Shown in pieces: positions 1 through 11,796 of a stretch of DNA of 64,000 bases (position 1 is the first letter of the stretch; every line of letters begins with the position of its first letter). Below the pieces are notes generated by a model. That model did not search any database. It had not been told where the DNA came from and saw only the letters and a list, made by a program, of their open reading frames with translations. The position numbers and the translations under genes were made by a program. Source of the DNA: Lepas anatifera (taxonomy: Eukaryota > Arthropoda > Thecostraca > Lepadidae); the NCBI GenBank assembly GCA_034440635.1, contig JAOTON010000897.1, positions 1,488,001 to 1,552,000 on the forward strand, given 5' to 3'.

Positions 1-1210
1 CTATTGCGACTGCTGTTGGCGGCTTCTGGAGTTCCTGTGACCACCTGCTCCGAGCGCTGTTGCTGGTACCAGCCCTGCCTATCGCTGTTTCCACAGCTGA
101 CCTGTAAATATTATCTCTATCGGACTAGGTGGTGTTGGTTTCTAGGATTCCGGCCACCTAGTACCCCTTTTCCTCAGTCCCGTCCCGCATCTTTCTCAAC
201 TATCATTTCTCTCTTCGGCCTGAAACCCGAGCGGTGGTTAGCCTGGGTGACCTCACTTGTTGAACCTCTGGTTCTTGGGTGAGAGGCTTTGACTGGACCT
301 ATCGGTCCTTCATTGCCAAAATCCCTAAACGTACGGCCAGTAGACTGTCTTTCACCCTCGCTAATTAGCAGTGAGGTCCCACACATACCCTCCACGGGCT
401 GCGTCTATGCAAAGGTGTCACGGCACCTGCCCATAAAACACTACCTAAAATAACGTAGATCCCAGTTAGGACCCTTTCGAGGCTAATAGCCACCTACATG
501 GGCGCCGAAAGCGGGGGGGACGGGGTACGCGTCCCCCCTGTTGGCCAACCAGGGGGGGACGTCCCCCCAAAATTTTTGGGTCAATGGTCATTAATGCTGT
601 CAGTTACCGAATATGCTCAAAATTCGCCTCCCCGGTCCGCACCAGCCCGGGTCTGTCCCCCCTGCGAAAATTCCGTGGCGGCGCCCCCTGGCCACCTAGG
701 TCCCTGATAGGTCCTGAAGAGGCCCCCTGCCTCCCCTCCGATTAGTGATAGGTCCTGAAGAGGCCCCCTGCCTCCCCTCCGCTCAGTAGCCTAGTGGCTG
801 TAACAGCCCATTGTAATCCAAATCCTAGGAAATTTCAGCCGATACTCCAGATAGGATAAAATCCCACACCACGCTGTATATAGGTTAACTTCCCATTAGT
901 TAAAGCTCTCTTGCCTAACCTTCAAATTCACCAGCATTACACAAGAGCCAGTCAGTTAGCGTCTCCTCAAAATTCTCTACTGCACAAGCACTCACCCTCC
1001 CTGCCTCATTCCCTGGCTCCGCCGTTATTTAAGCTAGCCGGGCCACGTGGGGAAAACCGCCCGACGCTCTGACGTCACCCACACGCTCTGACGCCACAGC
1101 CTCCAGAACTTTCTCACGCTACACAGAAAGCGCGCGCAGCCATAAAACTGAAAACTAAACTCGAGCGGTTCTGCACGGTATAAGGTAAGTTAATATAGCC
1201 AGCCATTCTC
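1..1210 (+). other. 5' UTR of LINE copy B
   Basis: It is related to the 5' UTR of copy C (29669-30686): both share blocks around 125-165/29985-30025 and 235-360/30110-30230. The last part, from about 900, differs strongly, so the two copies belong to different subfamilies. A 36-bp unit is tandemly repeated at 705-740 and 746-781. The region is C-rich with several G and C runs. It presumably holds the internal promoter of the element, but no specific promoter motif can be pointed to. Confidence 0.75.
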
Positions 1211-1223
1211 ATGGATCGCCTTA

Positions 1224-1952
1224 GAGACTTGAATGGTCACCACCCATGAGCGATCACCTCCCAATCAAAATTGATATCCCCCAAGGAACACTCGACCGCG
1301 TTGATCTGTTTACCCCTTCCTGGAGTCTAAAACGAGCGGACTGGACAAAATTTGAGGCAGAGGTCGACCTCACACTGGTCACCGAAGGCGACCCACACTC
1401 GGCAGACATTGAATTAATACTAAGAGCCATAAGCTCAGCAGCACAAGTAGCAATACCACAAACCAGAGGACCCCGAAAGAAAGACGGAGCCCCATGGTGG
1501 AACGCAGAGACGGCACACGCCAAAGCGCAAATGATAAGAGCCCGCAAGGCATATGAGAGGAGGGCACACAGCCCTACTCGATGTGCACTTCGGGCAGCAA
1601 AAGAACACTTTCGAAACACGTGCAAGCGGGTTAAAAGGATAGTTTCAACTCTTTTGCCTCCAAATTCAACCGCTTCACTCCCACCACCCAAGTTTGGAAA
1701 ACCATCAGAGCTTTCTCTGCGAAGCGACCACCCCGTGGACCCTTCCCTCAACTAAAAATAGCTGGCCAACCCATCACCGAACCTAAGGAAGTCATGGATA
1801 AATTTGCTGACCATTACGCCAGTGTCACAGCTAATAATTCGTACAGCCAGCGCTCCAAAGACCAGGCAGAATGGTGCAAAAAGCACACATTCATCAATTA
1901 TGGTAATCGAGAGTACTATAACGTACCATTTACAATAACCGAGCTAAATTAC
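1224..1952 (+). pseudogene. ORF2 fragment of LINE A' (end of endonuclease and linker)
   Basis: The reading frame from 1246 gives MSDHLPIKIDIPQG, the conserved SDH block that closes the endonuclease domain. A linker follows with the block APWWNAETAHAKAQ seen in the other copies. A frameshift near 1635 moves the frame to the one ending at 1755. A later piece around 1794-1950 holds the sequence before the reverse transcriptase domain, and the deletion to the 3' UTR ends it. No catalytic reverse transcriptase motif is left. Confidence 0.85.
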
Positions 1953-2522
1953 AGTCATACCTTTCACTGCGGCTCTATGCTAACCACACTCATACTCTTA
2001 CTAACAATCTAACTGTCCTCTCACACTTCTCTTTTTCTCTGCGCGGCGGCTGCCCAGCCGGGAGAGGGGAGCTGCAACCTCACCTGCAGGTTGCAGGGTA
2101 AATTCGTGGCACCCTGGCCAGGTGTTTAGCGCAGTTTCTAAAATATGAAAATTATTGATTTAACGGAGGATTTCGAGTAACGTAGACAAGCGGACATCAG
2201 TAGCTGACACACAAAATTCTAAATTCTAAATTCCAAATTCTAAATTTAAGGTCTTCAACCATAGAGATAACCTTCGCACTCTACGGGTCTAAGTTTATAA
2301 AAAGAACTCCCTTGGCATGGCTATGCCATTGCCACGACTGTCCATTCGCAAGCTGAAACATCTTGCAACCCATTACTTGAAATAACTCCCACTGCTTTAA
2401 CAGACTAAAGTAGCTTGCCCTCACGCAAAATTCTAAAATTCTCCCACACACTCCTTTAGAGGCGGGCAAAGGTGCTATGCATAGAACGCCTTATAAAAAG
2501 CCTTTGACTTTGACTTTGACTT
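1953..2522 (+). other. 3' UTR and (TTTGAC)n tail of LINE A'
   Basis: It is almost the same as the copy C 3' UTR (38866-39395), including the GCGGCGGCTGCCCAGCCGG hairpin-like block near 2043 and the run of ATTCTAAATT-type repeats near 2215-2250. It ends in a simple repeat of TTTGAC, whereas copy C ends in TAAG and copy B in TAAC. Confidence 0.8.
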
Positions 2523-4259
2523 TGGATCGCCTTAACAATGCAAACCTGCCAAGCGGAGCTTGGCTGGTTGGTTGTTACGACTCCATCCACCAAAATCTTG
2601 CGAAGGAATCTACCTTCAGTCTGGACAAGGCCATCAGCCGAAAGGTGACAGGCAGCTATGAAATTATCCGGCACCAAAAAGACGTCCTTGTTAAAACCAG
2701 CAACGCTGCCTCAACCAAAGCCCTGCTTGGCATCAAAACTTTCGGATCGAAACCGGTGAGTTTCGCCATTCATAAGTCTCTGAACTTCTACCGGGGCACA
2801 ATTCGTGCGCCAGAGGCTTCCCACCTCTCTGAAGACGAAATCGAGCGCAACTTTGATTTTGAGGGCCAAAGTGTGCTCACCATTCAAAGACTCAATCTCC
2901 CCAAGCCCACCACAGAAAAAGCCCCTCACCGTAAAGACAATCGCTTCCTCGTCACCTTCGACACAAAGTGCCGAGATGGCTGTGGCCGTGTCAAACTGGG
3001 CGACTGTGTCTACCCAGTGAAGCCGTTCTACCCCAACCCCATCAGGTGTCAAATCTGTCAAAGGTACGGCCACGTTGAGTCCAGCTGTAAAAACCCCGCC
3101 CCCGCTGTGGCAAGTGCAGTGCTGCACACCGAACCAAAGACTGCACCTCCCTTAGCCTCCTGTGTGCTGCCTGTGGCGGCGCCCATGGGGTTACCGATCC
3201 TAAGTGCCCAGCCTGGCTCCGTGAAAAACATGTAAATATGGTGGCTGAAGACGAAAAGCTCCCCTTCGACCTGGCCCGCAAAAAGTGCGTGAGAGCGAAA
3301 AACGCCACTCCCTAACCCAGGCACGTGGTGGCAAGGCCACTGCGGCAGCCCCCAGCACAGCTGGCCAGGCCACTCCTCAGCTCACCGCCTCCCAAAAGCG
3401 TCCCCTTCGCCCCCTGATGGAGCCGCTAGTCATGGTACCCCTTCGGCTGGCCATCCCCATGTCATGCAAAACACGCACCACAGCACAAACACCTTTTGGC
3501 GCAAGTGGACTCCCAAGACAGGCTGGACGGATCCCCCAGCCAACCCAGCCTGTTCCACTCCGGGTCTTCCGCCCAAAAGTACCACCGCCCCCCGTCCCTC
3601 ACATGTCATCAGGAAGACCTGGACCCCAACGGAAGGGCGGCAAAGCAGCCCTCAGCAGGTGCCTAGCTGTACCGAGTTTCCCCCGCTCCCAGCCCCCCTC
3701 CCACCCAAAAGTCACCGGTGCACCCCTCCCAGGCGCCGCCTACGGCGGGCGCCGGGACGGAAACACCAGAGTGGCAGCTCCCCCCTTCCAGTAAGACAGC
3801 TGCCACTCAAACAGAAAAAGTCAGTGTGGCCACCCAAATCGAAACCTCTCTCACGGACAGCAGCAAAGCTTCTGCCTCTCAAGCACCGACGACCCGCCAT
3901 TGTGGCTCTCAAACAGACCTGGCATGTCATTACATGCAATTCCAATTTGCCAGTGATTCCGACACGTCAGGTAGCAACAGCGAACCTGATAGTGAGCTGC
4001 CCGGGACCGAGTCTTACACAAATGCTGACAGCATCTCGGTCACAGACTCTGTAGAAAATAGTTATCTCATGTCGGCCTCCCCCACCAGTTCAGTCTCATC
4101 GAAATCCCTTAGGCCCGGCAGCTCCCCGGTGCCGACGAAACTCCGGTACACTCGGCACTCGTCCCCGTTTCCACTACCAGCGACACGAGTAGCACACATT
4201 CCTATCACCTCCGCCCCCGCCCCCGCAAACCCCCTCAGCATCTAAGACATTAAACCACC

Positions 4260-7200
4260 ATGGGTTCAATTCTCCAATGGAACAAAAACAGTCTAATTGG
4301 GAAATTCCCCTTATTTAAATCAATCTTTGCTAAGAAAAACCCGGCAGTAGCAGCACTCCAAGAAACCCTCTTTAATGATAATGATAACAACAAATTCAAA
4401 ATCTCGGGTTACTCTTGGTACCGCCAAAATGTAAACGCTACTGTCCGTAAAAGAGGCACTGCCATCCTTATTGAAAATAGCATCCCTCACAGCCAAGTGC
4501 CTTTGGTTACGCCACTCGACTGTGTCGCTATCAAAGTAGAAATTCAGAACGTCAAATTGACGGTGATTTCACTGTACATCTCTCCAAGCGATCCTGACCC
4601 GTCGGCTCGGGACCTCGCCCAACCTTTGGCACAAATTCCCGGCCCTTTGCTACTACTTGGAGACTTGAACGGTCATCATCCCTCATGGGGCAGCGCCACC
4701 ACCACCCGCAGAGGCGAAATCATCTATGACGCAATAGACTCTCAAAATCTAGTTATCTTAAATAACGGCGCTCCGACCCACCAAGCAATGCGCGGTGGCT
4801 ATTCTGACACTGCCATTGACATCTCGTGCTGCTCTCCTAGAATTGCGTCACTGTTCCCCTGGGAAGTCGAAGACAACCCAGGAATGAGCGATCACCTCCC
4901 AATAAAAATTGGTATTCCCACAGGCTCAATCGACCATGTTACTCTTTTTACACCCTCATGGAATCTAAAACGTGCCGACTGGAACAAGTTTGAGGCAGAG
5001 GTCGACCTCACACTTGTCACCGGAGGTGACCCCGACTCGGCAGACATTGACTCGGTACTAAGAGCCATCAGCTCAGCAGCACATTTAGCAATACCAAAAA
5101 GTCAAGGCCCCCGACAGAAAAAAGAGCCCCATGGTGGAATGCAGAGACGGCACACGCCAAAGCTCAAATGATTAGAGCCAGGAAAGCCTACGAGAGGAGG
5201 GCACACAACCCTACTCGCAATGCTCTCCGGGCAGCCAAAGCCCACTTTCAAAACACGTGCAAGCGGGTCCAAAAAGATAGTTTCAACGCCTTCGTTTCTA
5301 AATTCAACCGCTTTACACCCATTTCTCAAATCTCAAATTTCTCAAACCATTGGAGCTTTCTCTGCGAAAGACCGCCCCGTGGACCCTTCCCTCAACTGAC
5401 AATCTCTGGCCAAAACACCACGGCACCCAAGGAAGTCATGGACGCCTTTGCTGATCATTGCAACGGCGTTGCAGCCAACAGTTCCTAAAACCAGCGCTCA
5501 AGAGACCAGGCCGAATGGTGCAAACGCCGCACATTCTTCAATTCTAGTAATCAGGAGTACTATAACGTACCTTTTACAATGACCGAACTAAATTACTCCA
5601 TTAGCAAATGTGGAAACACTGCAGTGGGCCCGGATGAAATTCACTACTCTTTCTTCAGGCACCTCAGCCAGATAGCACTAAAATATCTTCTCTCGGCCAT
5701 TAACAACATGTTTCTTAGCGACTCATTCCCACTATGTGGCGGGAGAGTGTCATCATTCCCATTCCAAAACCTGGCAAAGAAAAAAACGGACCCTAAAGGT
5801 TATCGCCCCATTTCGCTTACTAGCTGTGCTAGCAAGCTTGTAGAGCGCATGGCCAACGTAAGGCTTCACGAAATTCTCGTAAAGAACTCGATGCTATGCA
5901 ATCGGGTTTCCGGCGCGGGCGAGCCACCACTGACAATCTGATTAAACTGGTCAGTGACGTCCAAAATGGCTTTTACAAGAAGCAAGTCACAATTGCTGCA
6001 TTCTTAGATATCAAGTCGGCCTTCGATCGTGTACAAAAAGACGTCCTTTTGTATAAACTCTGTAAACTGGGAGTCCATGGCCACCTTGCTAGATTCATTG
6101 ACAACTTTCTTAGGGACAGAAAATTCAAAGTGCGCTGCGGCACCACCTTTTCCTACCTGACATCTCAAGACCAGGGCTCACCCCAGGGTAGCGTTTTATC
6201 TCCGACCCTCTTCCTAGTCATGATCAATGACATTTTTTCCAAAAAGCTACCGCCTGGAGTTAAGTACTCCCTATTTGCAGATGATGTCGCTATTTGGAAA
6301 TCCACTCCGGTCGACACCAGGCGGCGCAGTCAACCAGAATTCAAAACCGCGAGTGCCGAATTGCAGGGTAGTCTCGACGACATCCATACTTGGTGCAATT
6401 CAATGGGTCTATCACTCTCGGCCGAAAAGTCATCAGTCGTAGTCTTTGCCAGGCCAGGTGTGAGACACGCTGTTCCTCAACTCCAAATCTCAGGCAAACC
6501 CATTGAATGCGCGAAAAGCTTCAAATTCTTAGGCGTCATCCTTGATACCCGCCTTAGTTTTAACGAGCATATTACCAAAGTCGTCTCTAGCTGTCAAAAA
6601 CGAGTCAATATCCTCCGCATGCTCGGCGGAACAGAGTACGGCGGGGATCGAAAGACCCTGCTCATGCTCTACAAGTCCTTGATCCGGCCCATACTCGAAT
6701 ATAACTCGTTCGTCTTTGACTCAACGAACAACACTAATAAGCTAAAGCTAGAGCGCATCCAAAACGCAAGTATCCGGGCAGCCACAGGCGCGCTCAGAGA
6801 ATCCCCCATCACCAGCTTGTTAGTGGACAGTGGGCTGTGCCCTCTCCAAACAAAACGCCACTTCCAGCTTATCTCTTACTATATCAAGGTCCAATCTACC
6901 GAAAATCACCCGGCGAAACAATGTTTCGCCCACCCTGGACGTGTATCAAAAACTAATCGGAAAACCTGGCCTCCATTTAAGAATAGAGTAGCTAAGACCC
7001 TGGAAACCCTGAGCCTTGCGATCCCAGAAGCCATAGGCAAACCCCCACTATCCCGCTTTTGGACTCGCAAACAGCCCAAAGTCGAGTTTCTTTTCACCAC
7101 ACACAAAGACAACCTCACCGCAGAGGAGATCTCCCAGAAATTCTTAGAGTTCCAGTCCATCAACACTGGCAAAACCTTCATCTTCACAGACGGCTCTAAA

Positions 7201-7982
7201 ATGGGCGAAAAAGTAGGCCTCAGCATCTGGGGGCAAAATATTTGCCTCCAAAAAGGCTTCCGGAAAACTGCTCTATCTTTACTGCCGAGGCTGTTGCCAT
7301 TCTAGATACACTAGTCCTGATTAGAACCCTAAATATTAATTCAGCCGTCATCTGTTCAGACTCTAAATCTGTTTTGCAAGCTATCACTAATGTCGTCAAC
7401 CCCAGCCATTACGTAGTAGCAGACATCCAGAAGGGTATGGACGATATCCGAGATGTCTCTTTTCTTTGGATCCTGGGCCACTGCAAAATTCTCGGAAGTG
7501 AAAAAAGCCGACGAACAGGCCAAAAAATCTCTAGAACTCAGAGACGTAACACCTCTCAAATGGTCTGGAGACGATAGCAAAGCTCTCCTCCAGAACCATA
7601 TCCGGAAGTACATCCAAAATGACTGCACCACTAACCACAGCGCCCATTTATTCTATATAAAGCCTAACATCGGCTACTGGCCCAGCTCCAACCAAAAAGT
7701 CGCCGGCGTGAGGTCATCCTGACCAGACTCAGAAGCGGACACACCAAATTAAATGCCTATGGGCGTGTAGGTACCTGTGCTACCTGCTCTGCCATGGAAA
7801 ATCCCTACCACATCATCATCGACTGTTCCCAGCACGATGCCCATAGGCAGTCCATGCTAGATTATTGCTGCATCACAAATATCCCAGTAAACCTCTCCAC
7901 TCTTCTCGGCAATGATCACCCTGAGCTGCTGGACAAGCTCTTTACATTCCTGAAGGCTACTAGGCTCGAGAGCTTTATCTGA
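4260..7982 (+). pseudogene. LINE copy B ORF2 (endonuclease-RT-RNase H polyprotein), frameshifted
   Basis: The ATG at 4260 has a strong ACCACCATGG context shared with copy C. The original length is about 1,240 codons. Order: apurinic-type endonuclease (LQWN at residue ~6, LQET, LLLGDLNGHHPSWGS, SDH with Asp 211); reverse transcriptase (GYRPISLTS, FLDIKSAFDRV, GSPQGSVLSPTLF, FADD at 6274-6285); RNase H (FTDGSK near 7185, TAEAV, CSDSK, DEQAK); and a C-terminal CCHC with GTCATC and YHIIIDC. Breaks: frameshift near 5130, in-frame TAA near 5486, compensating shifts near 5740-5790, a shift near 5890, then shifts near 7240, 7490 and 7720. The enzyme would nick target DNA and prime reverse transcription there. 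It is not functional now. Confidence 0.9.
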
Positions 7983-8156
7983 ACGTCTACGGTGTCAGGT
8001 ATGAAAAAACCTGCATCCGAGAGTACCCTCATATGAGAAATATCAAATTACACTATAAACGTCCCTCTGACAAATTTAAACAATAGGTGCTTCAAATTAG
8101 GTTTTAACTGTCTGGTCCTAAGGTATGGTAGACTCAGAATAACTCCCACCATAGGA

Positions 8157-8193
8157 AGAAAAAAAACAAAAAAAAACAAAAAAAAACAAAAAA
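8157..8193 (+). repeat. A-rich simple repeat (CAAAAAAAAA unit)
   Basis: Four A-runs separated by single C bases lie in the copy B 3' UTR. It is absent from the 3' UTRs of copies A' and C. Confidence 0.9.
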
Positions 8194-8777
8194 AGTTCAA
8201 CTAACCAACTAACCCTATCTAACCATCTTTTCATGTTTGCTAACCAACTAACCCTAACTTAAGGACTACTTACTATACTAACCACATCTAAGACTAACAA
8301 CTAACCAACTCACACCCCTCCCTAACACTCTATCTGTTCTATTACCCTTCTCTCTTCCTCTATGCGGCGGCTACCCAGCCAGAGAGGGTGCTGTAACCTC
8401 ACCTCCTGGTTGCAGGATAAAGACCCGCGGCATCACGTCATGGTGCTTGCGGGTGTTTCTAATAACCCAAAATTATTCTTTTCAATGGAGGAACTCGAGT
8501 AACGTAAGCAAACGGTTATTCAATAACAAGGGAACAAAATTAAAAAAAAAACTAATATTTACGCTGGCAAGCCTCTTCACGTACCCTTTTAAATCCTACC
8601 TGTGCCCCAGGCTCGGCATCTCTGCCGTAGCAATCCCCTTCCCTCGCTAGTGTTGCTACACTTCGCGACCCATTCCTTGAAATAAGATTCGTCCCTTTGT
8701 TCTGCGACATTAAAGTAAACACCCCTCCCGAAAAATTCTCCCCCACACTTTAGAGGCGGGCAAAGGTGCCTTGCACA

Positions 8778-8964
8778 TGGGGGCGCGGTAGTGGAGTGGT
8801 CAGCGTAGCTGACTGCCACGCAGCCGACCTGGGTTCAAGGCCCAGCGGCTTCCCTGAGCAAGGAGCAAGCTGGCTCCCGAGAAACCCTTCCAACAGGGAA
8901 AGGAGTTGGAGACGCCATATGATCCTGGCAGTTGGTGCGTCGATAAGCCTTAAAAATTATTATT
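8778..8964 (+). mobile_element. Full-length tRNA-derived SINE (head type 1) in LINE B 3' UTR
   Basis: It is flanked by a perfect 16-bp duplication AAAGGTGCCTTGCACA (8762-8777 and 8965-8980). The 5' part is tRNA-like, with an A-box-like TAGTGGAGTGGTCAGCG and a B-box GGGTTCAAGGCCC, the internal RNA polymerase III promoter. The body contains CCCTTCCAACAGGG and CCTGGCAGTTGGTGCGTCG, which recur in the other SINE copies here. The tail is AT-rich (ATTATTATTA). The head differs from the SINE at 34911-35087 although the body is shared. Confidence 0.92.
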
Positions 8965-9017
8965 AAAGGTGCCTTGCACAGAACGCCTTATAAAAAGCCC
9001 TTAACTAACTAACTAAC

Positions 9018-9844
9018 GGGAGGGGCGGGTACCCGCCCCCTCGGGTTTTTCGGAGACAGCAGAAAAACGGCGGCGCGCAGCGCCGCCGTACTTTGCATAC
9101 ATTATTCCTCATCATTCTTACAACTTCTGTGAAAATTTTAAGGTTAGGTCATCTCAGGTCAGGTCACCAGTACAGCTCAAGTGACCTGACCTCAAAAAAA
9201 AATGTAAGATAGCATAAGTCGAAGCAGGGTGAACTTATCCGGTTGAAACTCATATCAAATAATGGCCCCACCGAAGTCTCAAAAATATGTTCCGGTATTT
9301 TTGATATCGATGGCCTAAGGTCAGGTACGAAGCATGACCTCTCTATTGGAAATACATGGGAAAATGGTTTTAACTGAATAACTTAGTAACGGATGGTGTT
9401 AGAGCGTTTATTTTAGCTGCATTAGACTCGTCTGGGTTCTGCGGTTCCTAATGATATGCATTTTGTATAATTTGATCTTGACCTGACCTCAGGTCAGGTC
9501 AAATCCTTTATTTGACCTAGCAATGCCAAATTATATATCATTCGATTCGGCTTGCTGCGAGGATTCATTTAGTTTAAGTCGTTTTGCTCTACCTTTACTC
9601 GTTCAGATGTAATGGGCGAAAACCTTAATTTAAATGTTATCCCTATGACGGCATGTTTTGACCTCTCGTGATCTTAAATGTGACCTGAGAAAAAATGCTC
9701 CAAATATTTTCGATGGCGAAGTGGATGGGCTACCAAACGCCGTTTACCGTTTTTCGCTACCTACTATGGTTCTCGAGATCTTTGGGGGCGGGTACCCGCC
9801 CCCCGTCAAAGCGAAGGTGGCTCAGACCCCCGTCAATGCGCGTG
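9018..9844 (+). mobile_element. TTAA-type AGGTCA-rich element, copy 1
   Basis: It is homologous to the reverse complement of 59196-60039. The right end carries GTCAATGCGCGTG followed by TTAA (9845-9848). The left end starts at GGGAGGGGCGGGTACCC beside the LINE tail and lacks the outer 20 bp. GGGCGGGTACCCGCC palindromes sit near both ends. The interior holds many AGGTCA/TGACCT hexamers, including the palindromic cluster around 9476-9520. No coding sequence is seen, so it is probably a non-autonomous DNA transposon. Confidence 0.8.
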
Positions 9845-9848
9845 TTAA

Positions 9849-11792
9849 ACACTGGATGAGCTTTGCCTTCGAATTTGGAATGACGGCAATTGTGCGCTAC
9901 TTTTAAATGATATAACATGGACTTGTTTGTGCTACACAGAGACACCCTAGCGCGTCATTGGACTCAATAGCTAACAGTTGAGGAACAGTATCCACTTGAA
10001 AGGGGTGGTTCCCAAAAAGATAGTATAATGTGTCACATCTTTAATGTATGGTAAGTCCCACTAACGCATTTCAACGCAACAAATCACGGTGAAAAGGTAC
10101 AAAGAAACTGAAGGAACTTACCATTTGAAGAGCACAAAAACTCCGGCCACAAGTTCACAGTTCCGCGCGCAATGGCGGCCGGAAATAAAGGCTTGATGCA
10201 AACATGCTCCTTTACATTAAAAAACCAGACACTTCGCTTATTTCTCAAGGATTTTCATGCTAAATATAGTGATAAGCGTGTCAACTGAATCGGGCTCATC
10301 TGAAAAATGAGTGGCTCGGTCCAAATGTAAGGCAAAATCGAGTCCGGAAATCAATCTCATGTCATTGGATGCTATTTTCGGTCCTTTATGAATCCATGAA
10401 ATTTTTCTGCGTAAACTTACACCGTATTGGAGCTGATGTTGTTATGCGTTATTCGAAGTTGAAAATGCTGGTTCTAGCAACAGTGTATCAAAACTCATTT
10501 AATAAATAGATGGTGTTAAGTGATGCCGTTTTCCCAAACAATGACACGAAAAGTGTAGTACTACATGGTTTTGATTAACCATTATATGTTTTGTGTTTTA
10601 TGATCCTTGGAATGTAAAACAAAGACTGAGTTTGTGTAAGATGATCCAGGGGTGTAAAGAAACACAATTCGGATTTTAGCGACTCCTTTTGAAATTGGTT
10701 TGCAGTGAATCGATTTTCAAGCAAAAAATGTCGCGAAATGTGGATGATTAGTTCAACTGACCAGATAAAAGACAATTAACACGAATAGATCGTGCCAATA
10801 AATGCGTTTGGGTCTCATTGGAATCGCTTAATGCAGGTATGAAAATCCAAAAAGTGTAAACTTTTTTACAGTGTGGCCTGCCAATAACCCCTTGCACAAA
10901 GCTTAAAGAAAATCTGAGGTACGAGGGCATAAGGCCTTTGCTGAAATATCGTGGAATGCCCCACTTGAATGATTACACGGTTAACTGCCCCGACATTGAT
11001 ATTACACGGTTACGTCAACGACTAAAATATAGGTCATTAGATTACCTGTGAGATCACTATTGTGTATTCCAGTTTTAAGCTGCAGTGACAGCTGGTTGTG
11101 TTCCATCAAATGCTAGAGGGTGGAGTATGCTACGCTCTCGCGTGCTGCCGTGGTACACTATCGGAGTCGCCTGTTTTTCCGTCCATCGCTGTTTCCAGGG
11201 TGTATGGATGTGGATACATCATCTTTTTATCTGTTGAAAGAGTCGTAGCTTCTGCGACACCAAATGCCACACATGAAAATTGAAAACCATCCGGAGTCAT
11301 CGATTTCCAAAGCGAGCAGCTTTGGAAACTCGTTTAGCGAATGTGCTATTTCACATGAATATAAATCACGCTCAGATCATTCAGATGAACGCTGGGCAGG
11401 GTGATGTGATGAGATTATCAAGTGAGAATAGGAGCTTGCAGACCATAGGTGTGTGTTGGAAATTTGAAGAACATGTTTAGCTGAATGCGCTTTAAAGATT
11501 GAGGCAACGCTTTCCACCCCTTGTGAACCCGTATAGGTAGCTTTATGGATATTAAGAGGTCTGCTGCTGTCTGTTTGTGCATACAAAGTCAAGTCGTGGG
11601 ATGCTCCTGCATTTGCACATCCGCAATTCTCAACTGCACCGGCTATCTTTCCACCCGTGTCTATGTGTGAATTACCAACAGTCCGAATGTAAACAGGTGC
11701 AGACAAACCTTACTCTTACAGTAAAGATCTGGTCACAAGCGCTTGGTACGATAAACAACGAGAATAACATGCTTGATCCAGGCTTAACCATT
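9849..11792. other. Intergenic, no gene recognised
   Basis: AT-rich unique-looking sequence. Short open frames (for example 11098-11283 and 11280-11480) show no recognisable domain or coding character. Confidence 0.6.
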
Positions 11793-11796
11793 TTAA

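Larger units (their letters stand above)
1224..2522 (+). mobile_element. LINE A': 5'-truncated, internally deleted LINE copy nested in copy B
   Basis: It begins within the ORF2 endonuclease region and ends in a (TTTGAC)n tail at about 2500-2522. The target duplication TGGATCGCCTTA appears at 1212-1223 and 2523-2534, just inside the copy B ORF1 start. Two internal deletions are visible against copy C. One at about 1250 joins the sequences around 35218 and 35417, with a shared CAT at the breakpoint. One at about 1952 jumps from the early reverse transcriptase region (about 36122) into the 3' UTR (about 38863). The remaining sequence is very similar to copy C, so A' and C come from one subfamily. 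Confidence 0.88.
1211..4245 (+). pseudogene. LINE copy B ORF1 (gag-like, zinc-knuckle protein), interrupted
   Basis: This encodes the nucleic-acid-binding ORF1 protein of the LINE, thought to form the RNP with the element's own RNA. The start codon at 1211 gives MDRL; the reading frame is then cut by LINE A' (1224-2522) and resumes at 2535 after a duplicated 12-bp target. About 574 codons remain without the insert. Zinc knuckles follow residue ~170: CQICQRYGHVESSC (about 3050-3090), then RCGKCSAAHRTKDC and CAACGGAHG in a shifted frame. A frameshift lies in the C-rich stretch near 3095-3110, and there are further frame changes near 3230-3300 and 3720. The C-terminal third is Pro/Ser/Thr-rich. 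It ends with TAA at 4243, 14 nt before ORF2. Confidence 0.85.
1..9017 (+). mobile_element. Non-LTR retrotransposon (I-type LINE), copy B, with nested insertions
   Basis: A 5' UTR, ORF1 with zinc knuckles, ORF2 (endonuclease, reverse transcriptase, RNase H, C-terminal CCHC) and a 3' UTR follow in order. The 5' end lies outside the window: a shared 5' UTR motif near 130 sits about 322 bp from the 5' end of copy C, so roughly 190 bp are missing on the left. A LINE fragment (1224-2522) and a SINE (8778-8964) are nested in it. It ends in a TAAC-type tail at about 9001-9017. Both ORFs carry frameshifts and stops, so this copy is inactive. Assignment to the I group rests on the RNase H domain; the exact clade (I, Nimb, Ingi or similar) is not settled. 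Confidence 0.9.
7983..9017 (+). other. 3' UTR of LINE copy B
   Basis: It follows the ORF2 stop. It shares with the other LINE 3' UTRs the block TGCGGCGGCTACCCAGCC near 8363, the TTTAGAGGCGGGCAAAGGTG motif (8750-8768) and the end GAACGCCTTATAAAAAGCC (8981-8999). It is otherwise more diverged from copies A' and C than they are from each other, and has its own A-rich repeat at 8157-8193. A SINE interrupts it. The tail is TAAC repeated at 9002-9017. Confidence 0.8.

Noticed and set aside
2477..2540. ORF1 start at 2477 for LINE copy B
   Set aside because: The Met and first residues come from the 3' tail of the nested LINE A'. The true start is the ATG at 1211, before the insertion.
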